Shown in pieces: positions 53,690 through 64,000 of a DNA stretch of 64,000 nt; positions within the stretch are counted from its first letter, which is position 1, and each line of letters starts with the position of its first letter. The position numbers were made by a program, and so were the translations under genes. Source of the DNA: Apoda limacodes (Eukaryota > Arthropoda > Insecta > Lepidoptera > Limacodidae); the NCBI GenBank assembly GCA_946406115.1, contig OX291552.1, forward strand, positions 5,270,001 to 5,334,000, written 5' to 3'. The notes beneath the pieces were generated by a model. The model saw only the letters and a program-made list of their open reading frames with translations. It was not told the origin of the DNA and searched no databases.

Positions 53690-56385
53690 TTATTCATAAA
53701 TTCAAATTTACAAGTCAACTATTATACATTAAATATGCTAAATTGGTACAATTAAATTAATAAAGATATTTATTCTATTACAAGTTGGAATACATTAATT
53801 GATTATAAGTTATTACAAATGTTTAATGTCAAAAATTCATTTATGTCATAAAAAGCATGTTCAGTCAAAAATAATTTAAGTTTTTTTTCAAAAATGTTGT
53901 CGTTCTCAATAACTGTAATTTCGTTGGGGAGTCCATTGTAGATTTTAGGACCCATACTATATACCGATTTAGACATTTTTTGTAACTTGGATGGAGGTAA
54001 GTTAAGCTGTTGCTTGCGTCTTAGCATATATTCATGGGACCATGTTTTGTTTGGAAATAGGTTTCTGTTTAATCTTACTAATTTAACTATTGAAAAAATG
54101 TATTGGGATATAAATGTTAAAATTTTTTGATTCTTAAAAAGATTTTTTGCTGGAGTACCAATGGGGACATGAGCGATTACTTTCACCGCGCGTTTCTGAA
54201 TTGTAAAAACACGTTTCCATTCTGCAGCTGTGCCCCAAAGTTCAATTCCGTAGCTTAGCTGTGAGTGAAGTAGTGAGAAGTAGTAAGACCGAAGGGCAGA
54301 GGGAGGAAGCACCTTAGACAATCTGTATAGTGCAAAGCACGTGCCACTTAACTTACCACATTAATTGGAGATATGTGTATCCCATTTTAAAGCATGGTCA
54401 ATTGTTAAACCTAAGAATTTTGAGGAATTTGTTTGAGGTAGGGAAACACCATCAATGTTTATTGACAGAGGTCTTGGTGGACGGCCGCCCAAGTTGAAAT
54501 AAAGTATTTGTGTCTTTTTTAAATTTAGCACTAGACCGTTTGCGACAAACCACTGCTTTAGTTTTGTTACATCATTTTTTAATTGAATTTCAAGATTAGA
54601 AGATGATTTACTTGAGATTATGTCACAGGCATCGTCAGCAAAAAGATACATGCTACCATTTACAGCATTAGGTAGATCATTTACCTGGACTAAGAATGAT
54701 ATGTTTGCCAAAGCAGACCCCTGGGATACGCCAATTTTTGTAGAGCCTTGTTCGGACCTTATACGTCCATTTTTTAAAGTGACTGTTTGGAGCCTGTTGC
54801 TGAGAAATTGTTTTATAAATCCTAAGGCAGGACCTCTTACACCCATGTATTCAAATTTTAAAGCGATGACTTTGTGATTACATAAGTCAAATACGCGGGT
54901 CATGTCGCATAAGAGAATAGCAACATGATCCTGCCGTTCCTTTGCTTGTAGAATGTTGTGAATGACGTCACGAACTACTGACACACATGACTTGCCTTTT
55001 CTATAAGCAAATTGTTTGTTACTTAGTAACTTGTTTCCTTCAAAAAAATTGTAAATACGCTGTGTTACGCCGTATCCTAAGAACTTCGCTCTAGAAGGAA
55101 TTAGAGATATATGTCTATAGCTGTCCTTTTCATCTTTCGGACCCTTTCCTTTATATACTGGTACGACCTTTATACTTTTTAAAATATCTGGGTACGAGCC
55201 AGTTTTTAACAATTGATTAAAGATTTCAACCAAAGGTTCAAGAAGTATGGGTAACGCAATTTTTAGCAATTTTGTTGATGTATCGTAGATATCGCAGGTA
55301 TTTTTGCACACAATTCTTTTAGTTATTATGTCAAACAGTTCTTTTTGTGAGAAGGGATTAAGCCTTATCGATACGATGCTAGGCGGATATGCGTCGAACA
55401 GTAGGTCTCGAGCCCGCTCAGGAGATGCACTCGGTGCATCTTTATAGTTTTTACAGAAAGTCCCCAAAGGTCTGTGGTGTTTTTAGTTTCTAATGTTTTA
55501 AATGTATTAATGATATCCGTAGGACTAATGATTTTAAATACAAAAGGAACGTTACATTCAAGAACACTAGTTTTTAATAATTTTTTCTGCTAAGATTGGA
55601 CTTGAGTTTAGATGTTCAGTTGTTTTGAATGGTATATTCTTAAAGAACTGTTCAAAGGCAACTGCTACCTCAGAATTTGTTTTAAAACTACCATCATCTA
55701 CAATCAACTCAAAGTCCTGACAAGAATTCCTAGCTTTACCAGTTTCTTTATTTATTATGTTCCAAGTAGTTTTTATTTTCTTTGTTGATTTTTTTACTTT
55801 ATGTATGAGGTGAATTGCTTTTGCAACAAGACAGACCTTTTTAAAGGTTTTTGAGTATTTTTTTAAATATTCCCTAAATATTTGGCTATTATTATATGTT
55901 TTTTCTTTATATAATTCATACAGTTTACGCCTACTTTTATGAATACCTGGGGTTGCCCATTCACTAAAACTAAAGCGACTGGAAATAAGTTTCTTTTTTG
56001 CAGTAAATAATTTATTATACTCTGTAGCAATAGTGTCAAGAACAGTATTGTACATATCATTTGGGTCGCCATTATAAAGCAAATCTGGAAGTTTATGCAT
56101 TAAGTTAGATTTAAATGATTCAACCCGTTTAGTTGTTAGTGGTATAAATTTAATTTCCTTTTTAGTAATACTATTCTTTCTTTCTAAAACCACTAACTGT
56201 CCACAATGATCTGACTCTAGATTGCTTATAATTGATTTTTGAATTGGTTTTATGTCAGTAAATATATTGCCGATGCAAGTGGCACTGGATACAGCAATTC
56301 TAGTTGGTTCACAAAACAAATTATTTAAATTAGAAGACTGAAATAAGGCAAGCAATCTGGTGCTTAACGAGCTATTTTCCAAAAT
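53690..56385 (-). mobile_element. LINE A, ORF2 (minus strand)
   Basis: ORF2 of a CR1/Jockey-type LINE runs leftwards. At 55567-56382 is the region between endonuclease and RT; at 54361-55467 the RT with QFAYRKGKSCVSV, AILLCDMTRVFDLCNHK, GVSQGSALANISFLVQVND and FADDACDIIS (active site FADD); at 53803-54321 the C-terminal part with AVKVIAHVPIGTPAKNLF. Breaks near 55470-55560 and 54330-54360 separate the frames. The 3' end has a tandem tail (tactcatactca on the plus strand near 53670-53690). ORF1 of the same element seems to lie at 57890-58385, separated by the nested LINE B. Confidence 0.8.
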
Positions 56386-56394
56386 GTTTATATT

Positions 56395-57885
56395 TGCCGT
56401 TCCAAAACCGATGCAGGAGTTGCACTATTAAAAAATATATATAACGCCTGGGAGGATTCGCATGACGCCCTTGGAGTGTTTAGTGATTTATCTAAGGCAT
56501 TTGACTGTGTTCAACATGAAAATCTCATCAGGAAGCTACATCACTATGGTATTAGAGGCAAAGCTCTCGACCTTTTGACATCCTATATGAGTAGGAGAGT
56601 ACAGAAAATAGATGTCAACGGTGAAAGATCTCTGGGATCAGCAGTCACTATGGGAGTCCCTCAGGGCTCAATTTTAGGTCCATTTCTATTTCTTATTTAC
56701 ATTAATGATCTCCCATATCATGTAAAAAACCATGACATTGTCTTATTTGCTGATGACACCTCTTTGCTTTTTAAAGTTAAGAGACGTCAGACATATTATA
56801 ATGAATTATATAATGCCCTTTCTAAAATTGTAAATTGGTTTAACGCTAATAATTTGTTACTTAATGAAAATAAATACCAAATGTGTTAAATTTACATTAC
56901 CAAATGTTAGTCAGAGACAGACATGTATTAATATTAATGGCGAGCAATTAGAACTTATTAATTCAACAGTCGTTCTTGGCATAACGCTGGACTCCAAACT
57001 TCAATGGGGTCCTCACATTCATAACCTAGCCAAAAAACTTAGCTCTGCTGTGTATGCGATCAAGAAAATAAGACAATTGACCGATGTCGACACTGCAAAA
57101 ATAGTATATTTTAGCTATTTCCATAGTTTAATGACATATGGTATCCTATTGTGGGGTAGCGCTGCTGATGTAAATACAATATTTTTGTTACAAAAAAGGG
57201 CAATTCGTGCCATTTATAAATTAGGATGTAGGATATCTCTGAGGGATAGGTTTAGGGAAGTAAAAATTTTAACTTTAGTGTCGCAGTACATATATGAAAA
57301 TCTTTTATATGTACATAAAAATATCAATAGTTTCAGCAAGAAAAGTGACGTTTACAAAGTAAATACTAGAAGTAAAAATAAGCTGTTGGTGCATGATACA
57401 CGTCTACACAAAATAAGTAACTCTTTTATGGGGCAATGTATACACTTTTACAACAAAGTTTCCAATAAAATTCAAAATCTATCAATAAGTAAATCTTTTA
57501 TCAAGCAGGTACTTTGTAAAAAGGCATACTACAATATTTTAGCCTATGTAAATGATAAAAATCCTTGAGACTGATGATGCTAAATTACAGGACGCATAGG
57601 TAAACCAAATTAAAATGGAAATAACATAAAATTGTACGACTTAAATTTTTTTTTATTTAAAACATTAATTGTATTTTAGTTTATTTGTATTATTGATAGT
57701 GTTTTTAAAAGAGTAACTATCGAGTTTCTTGCCGGATTCTTCTCGGTAGAAATAAACAACATTGTGAACCGGCGGGAAGGTGGGAGGGTTCAAAAAATAA
57801 TATTTTATAACTTTGACGATTCAAAAGTGATTGTAAAATCCTTATTTGAATAAACCATTTTGAATTTGACTTTGACTTTGACTTT
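56395..57885 (+). mobile_element. LINE B, 5'-truncated, nested in LINE A
   Basis: A plus-strand RT reads FSDLSKAFDCVQHENLIRK, MGVPQGSILGPFLFLIYIND and VLFADDTSLLF with an intact FADD at 56476-56889. The C-terminal part follows at 56864-57568 after one frameshift (FSYFHSLMTYGILLWG, AIRAIYKLG). It ends in aataaaccattttgaatt and a tttgac tandem tail. The 5' end is abrupt at about 56395, typical of target-primed reverse transcription. Confidence 0.85.
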
Positions 57886-57889
57886 GTAT

Positions 57890-58385
57890 GAGTTGTAGGT
57901 ATCGTGTTTCTACCAAGTAGCTGGCTAGATTAGATGTAGCACTATTTGCTTCAGATTTTTCATTATGTAAATTATTTTGGATTGAATCCTTTGTTACAAT
58001 TGAATTTTCCGTTGAGGACAAAATAAAACTACTAGTTGTCGTAGTTAGTTGTTCATTCGTGGAAGTTAGGTGCAACCCGGCGGTGGTGGGCGGGTTCACA
58101 CTTTGAGTGGTCGCTTTATTCTTACCACTGCTGTCATTGGTTTGTGCGCGTCTTGTTGATCTCAGTTGTCGTTTCGTAATTGGTAGATCGTAATGGTTTT
58201 GGCAAAACTCTCAAGTTATTCAATTTTGTCGCATAATCTTTCGATTAGCTTTTTTTGCGTTGAAAATTTTATCGTCAAGTCTTGAAGAAATTTTAGCGTT
58301 ATTTCACTGTCACTTTTTACTATTAATAAAGCTTCTTTACACTCATTTATAATTTTGTCACTTTCGGATGAATTCGCCATGTTTA
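57890..58385 (-). mobile_element. Probable ORF1 of LINE A
   Basis: On the minus strand a frame beginning MANSSESDKIINECKEALL at 58379-58381 and containing a coiled-coil-like FLQDLTIKFSTQKKLIERL segment is followed, after a stop, by Ser/Thr/Asn-rich frames. It lies in the same orientation as LINE A ORF2, on the other side of LINE B. Assignment as ORF1 is by position and composition. Confidence 0.5.
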
Positions 58386-58506
58386 GTTATTAAAAAACAA
58401 TTAATTCGACAGATCTCAATGCATAGTCGTTGTCGCCTGTCATAACTTTCGTTTAAACAATCACTAATCAACTAAATTTTTATTCCGGCGACAAAGTAAA
58501 CAACTG

Positions 58507-58636
58507 GCATATGCGAATGGCGAGCGCGTACTGAGGACGAGTGGTGACGTCTCGCCGCGGCGTAATAGCATGCGAGTGGTAGGTGCCTACTTCTCCTCGG
58601 GACTGCGAGCGCGTGGGAATTACGTAAAAGTATAGA
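58507..58636. repeat. Dispersed repeat, copy 2 (~130 bp)
   Basis: Matches 53505-53634 with substitutions and an extra gtggtgacgtctcgccgcgg-type segment. Both copies flank the LINE A/B nest. 58640-59500 contains a partly duplicated ~60-bp phrase (tttatctgttgtgtccgctactttgaccagatc at 58943 and 59052) and no gene. Confidence 0.7.
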
Positions 58637-59502
58637 TGTACTCGTTGCATACTTATTCACAGGACATTTTATCTTTAAATGTAGATTTATACTTTTATGA
58701 AATATTAGGATAGGACGTCCAAATTTTTTTTTTCAACTTAGGTGATAGATTTGATTACGCTGAAGCTAAATAAATAATAATCGTTAAACTGTATATCAGG
58801 CAGATATACACTTACTCGTAGGGTGTGTCGTACTGTTCGCTGTGTGAAGTTTCCCGTGTTCATATGGAACATTTTTTTTACTTACCAATTTTTTCGCTGA
58901 ACCATCTGAGCTATACGCATGGGTTTCGCACATTCCCAGACTTTATCTGTTGTGTCCGCTACTTTGACCAGATCTTCTGTTTCTGTCGATGCTAGTACCG
59001 CTCGTATGGATGTGGGCAGTCGTCTTTCTATAGAATATAAGCGTTTAGGAGACTTTATCTGTTGTGTCCGCTACTTTGACCAGATCTTCTGTTTCTGTTG
59101 ATGCTAGTACCGCTCGTACGGATGTAATGCTGCCGGTTTTCACTGCTCGTATGACTGGAGTTTGTACTGCCATTTTCTCTTTGATTTTCTTGCTTGACTC
59201 CTTGATGTTGTGCACGGAAAAGTTGCGTCTTACTTACAGTAGTCCAGTGTTTCACCTTGTTGCAGCGACAGTTACATCTTCTTCACGGTAGTCCTGTGTC
59301 TGCCTCCTTGTTGCAGCGAAAGTTGCGTCTTCTCCACGGGTTCACCGGTAACTATTAAAAGTTTTCTGCGCTATGAGATCCGTGAATCGTCGAGGCCATG
59401 TGCCGACATGTGTCCGGTTGTATCGCCATACGACGGGTGCGGTGAGATCTGAGAATGTGCAGGTGCGGCGATATCCGTGAATTGTCTGGGTCACCAATGT
59501 TA

Positions 59503-59555
59503 CGACAGTGGTCGTTATCGTTTCCAGCAGCAGGTTGAAGTAAATAATGTTCAAC
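59503..59555. repeat. Copy of the cgacagtggtcgttatcg phrase (possible LTR edge)
   Basis: About 53 bp nearly identical to 49208-49262. See that entry; it may be the end of an LTR. Confidence 0.5.
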
Positions 59556-59639
59556 CCACAATTAGTATTTTTGATTCTGACTCACTGACAATTGAAATTG
59601 TTAAAACACTACAAAAATGGTAAAAAATTTGCAGTCACA

Positions 59640-60310
59640 GTTCCCATAACTAAAGCACTTTTTGGTCTTCATGAAGAACAAATTAGACATTCCACAAACG
59701 ACATTACACTGTATTTTGCATGAAGACTTAAGTCTTAAGGCTTTTAAAATTCAATTTATTCAAGAACTCAAGCCCGTTGATCACCATAAACGTCATATCT
59801 TCGATGATTGGGTCCTTTAGATGCATCAAAATGTTCCGGATTTTCATCGAAAAAATCTTCTCCAGTGATGAGGCCCGCCTTCCCCTCGGAGGCCTCGTTA
59901 ATAAGCAGAATTTCTGCATTTGGGGCTTATTAAATCCAAGAATGATTGTTGAAAAGCCCCTCCGTCCTCAACGTATCATTGTTTGGTGCAGTTTTTGGGC
60001 TATTTTTACGAAATTGAGGCTGGTGCAACTGTTACGGTAAATGGATTGCCACACAAGCAATGAAACAATCGCAATCTTGCAATAAAACTTCTTGACCGTG
60101 TTATTTCTCGAAGAGGTGATCACATTCTTGTTTAACACCTTTAGACTTTTTTCTTTGAGGACACGTGAAAGATAAGGTCTATGCTAATGCTCCACAATCG
60201 ATTCAAGACTTTAAAGATGGAATACGTGAAGTTATCGAGGACATACAGCCGCAAATGTGTGAATTGGTGATGGAAAATTTCATGAAAAGGATATGATGCT
60301 GCAAGCGTAG
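59640..60310 (+). pseudogene. Tc1/mariner-like transposase remnant
   Basis: Plus-strand pieces read FSSDEARLPLGGLVNKQNFCIWG (usual form DEAHF--NGYVNKQN), EKPLRPQRIIVWCSFWA and, near 60160-60290, VKDKVYANAPQSIQDFKDGIREVI. This is the pattern of an insect Tc1/mariner-superfamily enzyme. Several stops and deletions, including the central catalytic part, make it non-functional. Confidence 0.75.
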
Positions 60311-60337
60311 CCATGGCGGCCATTTGGCTGATTTCGT

Positions 60338-60893
60338 ATTTAGGGTTCCGTAGCCAAATGCCAAAAAACGGAACCCTTATAGATTCGTCATGTCTGTCTG
60401 TCTGTCCCTCCGTCCGTATGTCACAGCCACTTTTTTCCGAAACTATAAGAACTATACTGTTGAAACATAGAAAGCAGATGTATTTTGTGAATCGCATTAA
60501 GATTTTCAGACAAAAATAGAAAAAAAAACAATAAATTTTGGAGGTTCCCCATACTTAGAACTGAAACTCAAAAATTTTTTTTTTCTTCAAACCCATACGT
60601 GTAGGGTATCTATGGATAGGTCTTCAAAAATGATATTGAGGTTTCTAATATCATTTTTTTCTAAACTGAATAGTTTTTTAATAGAATTACCATGCAAACC
60701 ACCACCGAAAATTGGTTTGAACGAGATCTAGTAAGTATTTTTTTTAATACGTCATAAATCGATAACCGCAATTTACCTTTCATTCAATCAACTCAAATTA
60801 AAAAATATTTTTGTTTGTGTTTGTAGATTACATAAATGGTGGTAGATACGGAACCCTCGGTGCGCGAGTCCAACTGGCACTTGGCCATTTTTT
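60338..60893 (+). mobile_element. Nonautonomous ggttccgta-ended element, full-length copy
   Basis: It starts tagggttccgtagccaaatg, with acggaacccttatag and a tgtctgtctgtctg run. It ends gatacggaaccctcggtgcg, then cgagtccaactggcacttgg and a T run. About 555 bp, no coding capacity. Confidence 0.7.
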
Positions 60894-61131
60894 TTAATTG
60901 TAACATGCATACCTTTCTACCTTTCACTTTACAATGAAGTAAACATTCATTGATACCTCTTAAAAAATACTCGTTTTTATAATATCAAAAATGAAACCTC
61001 TTATTGGCAAACCTTTTACATAGATAATAAAAGATTTTAGTCAGGCCTTGCAATTCTGCTTATTATTTTATTTTCTAATCTAAATATGTGCTAATATTTA
61101 CAATACTCAACAACCATTTCGTTGGAAGTTG

Positions 61132-61160
<29 letters not shown>
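61132..61160. repeat. (CA)n microsatellite
   Basis: About 14 CA dinucleotides in a row. Confidence 0.95.
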
Positions 61161-61164
<4 letters not shown>

Positions 61165-61779
61165 GGGTTCTAATAAAAAATTGTACTTTAAAGTTTAAAT
61201 AAAGTTGTTCGGAAAAGAATAAATAACTGACTCGTTTCGGACCGGTGACGAGTTAGCTATTCATTCATAACGCCATTCATTTTGTGCGCGGCACGTCAGT
61301 CGAACCTCGGTCGCAGAAAACTGTAAACGTGAATAATTGTCGTTACGATTTAAATTGATAAATTCAAATTCAACTGGAAAAGGCCAGTTATCGTTAGGTT
61401 TAGTGATTTTCGGTGTTTTGGATATAAAGTGAAAATCACAGTGTCACGGGTCAAGCTGTTAGGAAGAACTTCAGCTAGATTTCGTCACCATTAGAAGACG
61501 AATACCCGTCAACAACGAGTCACTCACAGTACACATACCTGCATCTACTCACCAAACAACTCGGTAAAAAACACCGGTATATATCAAAACGTAAGTACAG
61601 AACAAATAATTAATTCGCGGCCCACTTTATGGCCCACATTTTGGTACCAAGAGCGTGGTTCGGCCTTCGTGGGTTTTTTTGTTCGTTTATTTGGGTTTTA
61701 TAACAAATTGTTTGGGCTGTGTCGGATTTACAGTTAATTACAATTACAAGTCATGACTATGGATCACGTCGGGTTGATA

Positions 61780-62235
61780 CCGGTCTTATATACCTACTTT
61801 CGACACCTTAGTGTCATTCTTAGAAGACCAAAGTAGGAAACTCTAAAATTTACACACCGAGCCACAAACGGGACCGTAACCCTTTTGTGCCCCCTCCGCT
61901 CATTTAGGTATTGCGGAGCGGGCACGTTTCACGGAGCATGAGCCTCTGTCCCTCCCTATCGTGGTGCGTCCTCGCGTTGCTCGCGAGTTGAATGTTGAAC
62001 GCAGTGGCTATTGCGCGACTCGGCAGCCACCTATACCCACGTGGGACTCATATGTTTAAGGGTCCGTTTAAGGGCTCTAGCGTGGGGCATTATGAGCCAC
62101 AGGAGCCCCGGGGCCAAGTACGGCGCTCGGGACTGGCCAACGCCCGTTGACACATGGCAGCCGTTGCACTAGCCGCTTAACATCAGGCGGACCGTGTGCT
62201 TGTTTGCCACCTTAGTAGTATAAAAAAAAAAAAAG
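61780..62235 (+). mobile_element. Non-LTR element 3' end/SINE with oligo(A)
   Basis: A GC-rich segment ending ccgcttaacatcaggcggac, then gcttgtttgccacctta and about 12 A residues. The end resembles the SINE at 40.7 kb. Upstream, 61205-61600 is nonrepetitive-looking, noncoding sequence with a splice-donor-like aacgtaagtac at 61590. It might be the leader of a gene or LTR element; I cannot tell which. Confidence 0.55.
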
Positions 62236-62255
62236 CCTCTCCAGCACCTGTCACA

Positions 62256-62470
62256 ACTGTTGTTCCCTTCGCGCAGGTTCTGATTCATTCACCGCGCGGA
62301 CCTGGTGTAGTTGTGCGCGCCTTTCTGGAATCAGGCGCTCAGAGGTGTTTTATGTCACTGTGGCTGGTGAAGCATCTCCACTTACAGATAAGTTCGCGGA
62401 GCTGTGGGATTTCTGGAGGTCTACGGGTGGATAACGTCGTGGGAACGGTCTCGTTTTCCTTTTCCTCCTA
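62256..62470 (+). mobile_element. BEL/Pao aspartic protease fragment
   Basis: The frame reads VRAFLESGAQRCFMSLWLVKHLHL then GISGGLRV, the BEL/Pao protease pattern (RA-LDSGSQ ... ISE-L---L) with the catalytic Asp apparently changed to Glu. Only this domain is recognisable. 62470-64000 has short open frames but nothing I can assign. Confidence 0.5.
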
Positions 62471-64000
62471 ACTCCATCCTGATGTGCGGCATTAACTAGG
62501 AGCTGTTGTAGGTGGGATATTCTGGGTCATCACCGTCAAGTGCCCCTGTCCTGGATCTCTCGTCCGGTCTGCAGTTGGCCGATGAAAGGTTCCACCTACC
62601 TGGTCTGTGGAGTGGCTGGTGCTTGGCGCTGATGTCCTTGGATTGCTTGGACTGAAGAACCCCCCCCCCATCCGGCGTCACGAAAGTCGACGACGACGGC
62701 GAGTCGTATTTTCTCGCCAATACTGGTCGTTTAAATTCTGGCCGGGTTTTATGCGCGAATACGAATCCCTGGGTCACATGTCGGGTTCGCAGTTCGAGTG
62801 GGAAGGCAATGAATATTATTTTGTTCCACATCACACCATGGCAAGATGTGTTCTATGGGTCGGCGCCTACATCTTCGGGTGTATCCTTGAGCGACTGCCT
62901 GATGTCGGGACCAAAACATCAGGCAGACATCTCGGACATCTAAACTGGGTTTCGTCGCCACCAGGTTGCGTTTGTGGCTGAAATCAAGATGATGTTTCGT
63001 CAGGTCATGATACACCCTAAAGATAGGCGGTTTCAGCTCATTTTATGTGGTTTATGAGCTGAACACCAATACCTACGGGCTTATAGTTTATAGCAATTGG
63101 CTGATAGTGAGAGTCTGAACTTTACGCGCGCAGCTGCTTTCTTGGTCTTGAATCCTTCGGATTGTGCTACACGGGGCCTAATTGCCTCGCAAATCATTAA
63201 TCACCCGCTCTGGTGGGGTCCTGACTGGCTGGCCTCTCCTGAAAACACTTTGCCTCATATAGTTTGTACCACTTGCTGTAAAATTGGTACCACTTGCTGT
63301 AGTTCACATAATAACGGAAAATTAAAATCATAAATTATGAAATGCCTAAATAAGTCACCAATTTTTATGTTCGAATAACGCATTGGAGTGGGCGGCGCTT
63401 GGCATTACGGGATGTTTGAACAAAATGAGCTTTTTAAATACTTGTATTATTCACAATCTACGGAACCCTACGTGATTTTCTGTGTCAGGGGGAGCCGGGG
63501 ATTTTTAATAAATTTTAGATGTTTTCACTTGTCAATTAATGCACTGATCTTCATTGATAGTAGGTGTTGAAAAAACTTTTTTACTTATACATGAGTCAAT
63601 GGTTACTTGTTTCTGTATTTTTTCTTTAATAATATCAGTATTCAAATGGTTAGTTTCTTGCCTATTTATGTATTTTTCAAATTTTTGATTCTTAATGTGT
63701 TTAAAAACTAATGATCAACCGGCTAAACTTCTTGAGTTTGGAGGCTAATAATAATTTCTTTTGAACGCACGTGAGACCGGATCATTTCTTTTTTGCACTT
63801 CGCGGACCACTGTTGCGGCACGCTAGCTTCGCTCATCGCCATCTTACTTTCTTTTATGTATTTAAGTTTAATAAACTATGATCCGAATGTTTCATTTTAT
63901 ATTCCCCATTTTGATTTGAGCCAAGGCAAAAAAGAAGTAAACATTAGTCTCTCCTTGAAAATAAACTTAAGTCTTAGCTGCTTATCTTAAGTTTATTTAC

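Noticed and set aside
49200..59555. One 10-kb LTR retrotransposon between the two cgaca-tggtcgtt phrases
   Set aside because: Only about 53 bp match, and the interior is made of unrelated mariner, DDE-like and LINE pieces; the spacing is probably accidental.
61205..61600. 5' exon of a host gene
   Set aside because: A donor-like site exists at 61590, but there is no open frame or downstream exon to support it.
62496..63015. Overlapping frames on both strands near 62.5-63.0 kb
   Set aside because: GC-rich patch gives chance frames; no recognisable motif and no consistent reading.

Overview
The window looks like a piece of a moth or butterfly (Lepidoptera) genome. It is AT-rich with spliced genes. 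It carries repeat families I know from lepidopteran DNA: SINE tails ending in a poly(A) or A-rich run, a short element whose ends carry a repeated 'ggttccgta' / 'gcgcgagtccgactcgcacttggc' signature, and Jockey-, RTE- and I-like LINEs. The species is not identifiable from the sequence alone.

Positions 316-18258 hold one apparently complete, intact Polinton/Maverick element (adintovirus-like), 17,943 bp long. It has perfect 105-bp terminal inverted repeats that start AG and end CT, and a perfect 6-bp target duplication (CCTAGT). Left to right it contains: a TIR that can itself fold; a ~1.7-kb array of nine 189-bp repeats, each made of four different hairpins sharing one loop; an AT-rich noncoding stretch; a rightward early-type block (a spliced gene whose ATG is split by an intron, protein-primed DNA polymerase B, an unknown 177-aa protein, a second spliced gene); and a leftward virion/integration block read from a TATA box beside the right TIR (packaging ATPase, a conserved 355-aa protein, a 117-aa protein, integrase with chromodomain, phospholipase A2 virion protein, adenain-like protease, penton-like minor capsid protein, a 47-aa basic protein, double-jelly-roll-type major capsid protein, and a 158-aa conserved protein). 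The two blocks converge on polyadenylation signals near 11.0-11.2 kb.

The leftward block uses virus-like translation tricks. Three consecutive junctions overlap as ATGA (stop and start sharing bases). The protease has no usable ATG for its conserved N-terminus but lies in the -1 frame behind a textbook A AAA AAC slippery heptamer placed directly before the PLA2 stop codon. This predicts a PLA2-protease fusion made by ribosomal frameshifting. Together these genes would replicate the element by protein priming, package it into an icosahedral capsid, mature the capsid and integrate the DNA.

The element sits inside an older Jockey-like LINE (minus strand). That LINE's reading frame resumes on both sides once the element and one target copy are removed.

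From about 18.5 to 64 kb the window is a graveyard of nested transposons: LINEs, a decayed errantivirus-like LTR element with LTRs near 22.6 and 26.7 kb, other Gypsy and BEL/Pao pieces, a Helitron helicase fragment, two mariner-type transposases, a degenerate DDE-like gene, SINEs and two near-perfect palindromes. The only host gene I can support is a carboxylesterase-like gene on the plus strand, with four exons at 30.37, 42.33, 47.14 and 48.90 kb in matching phases, separated by transposon-filled introns.
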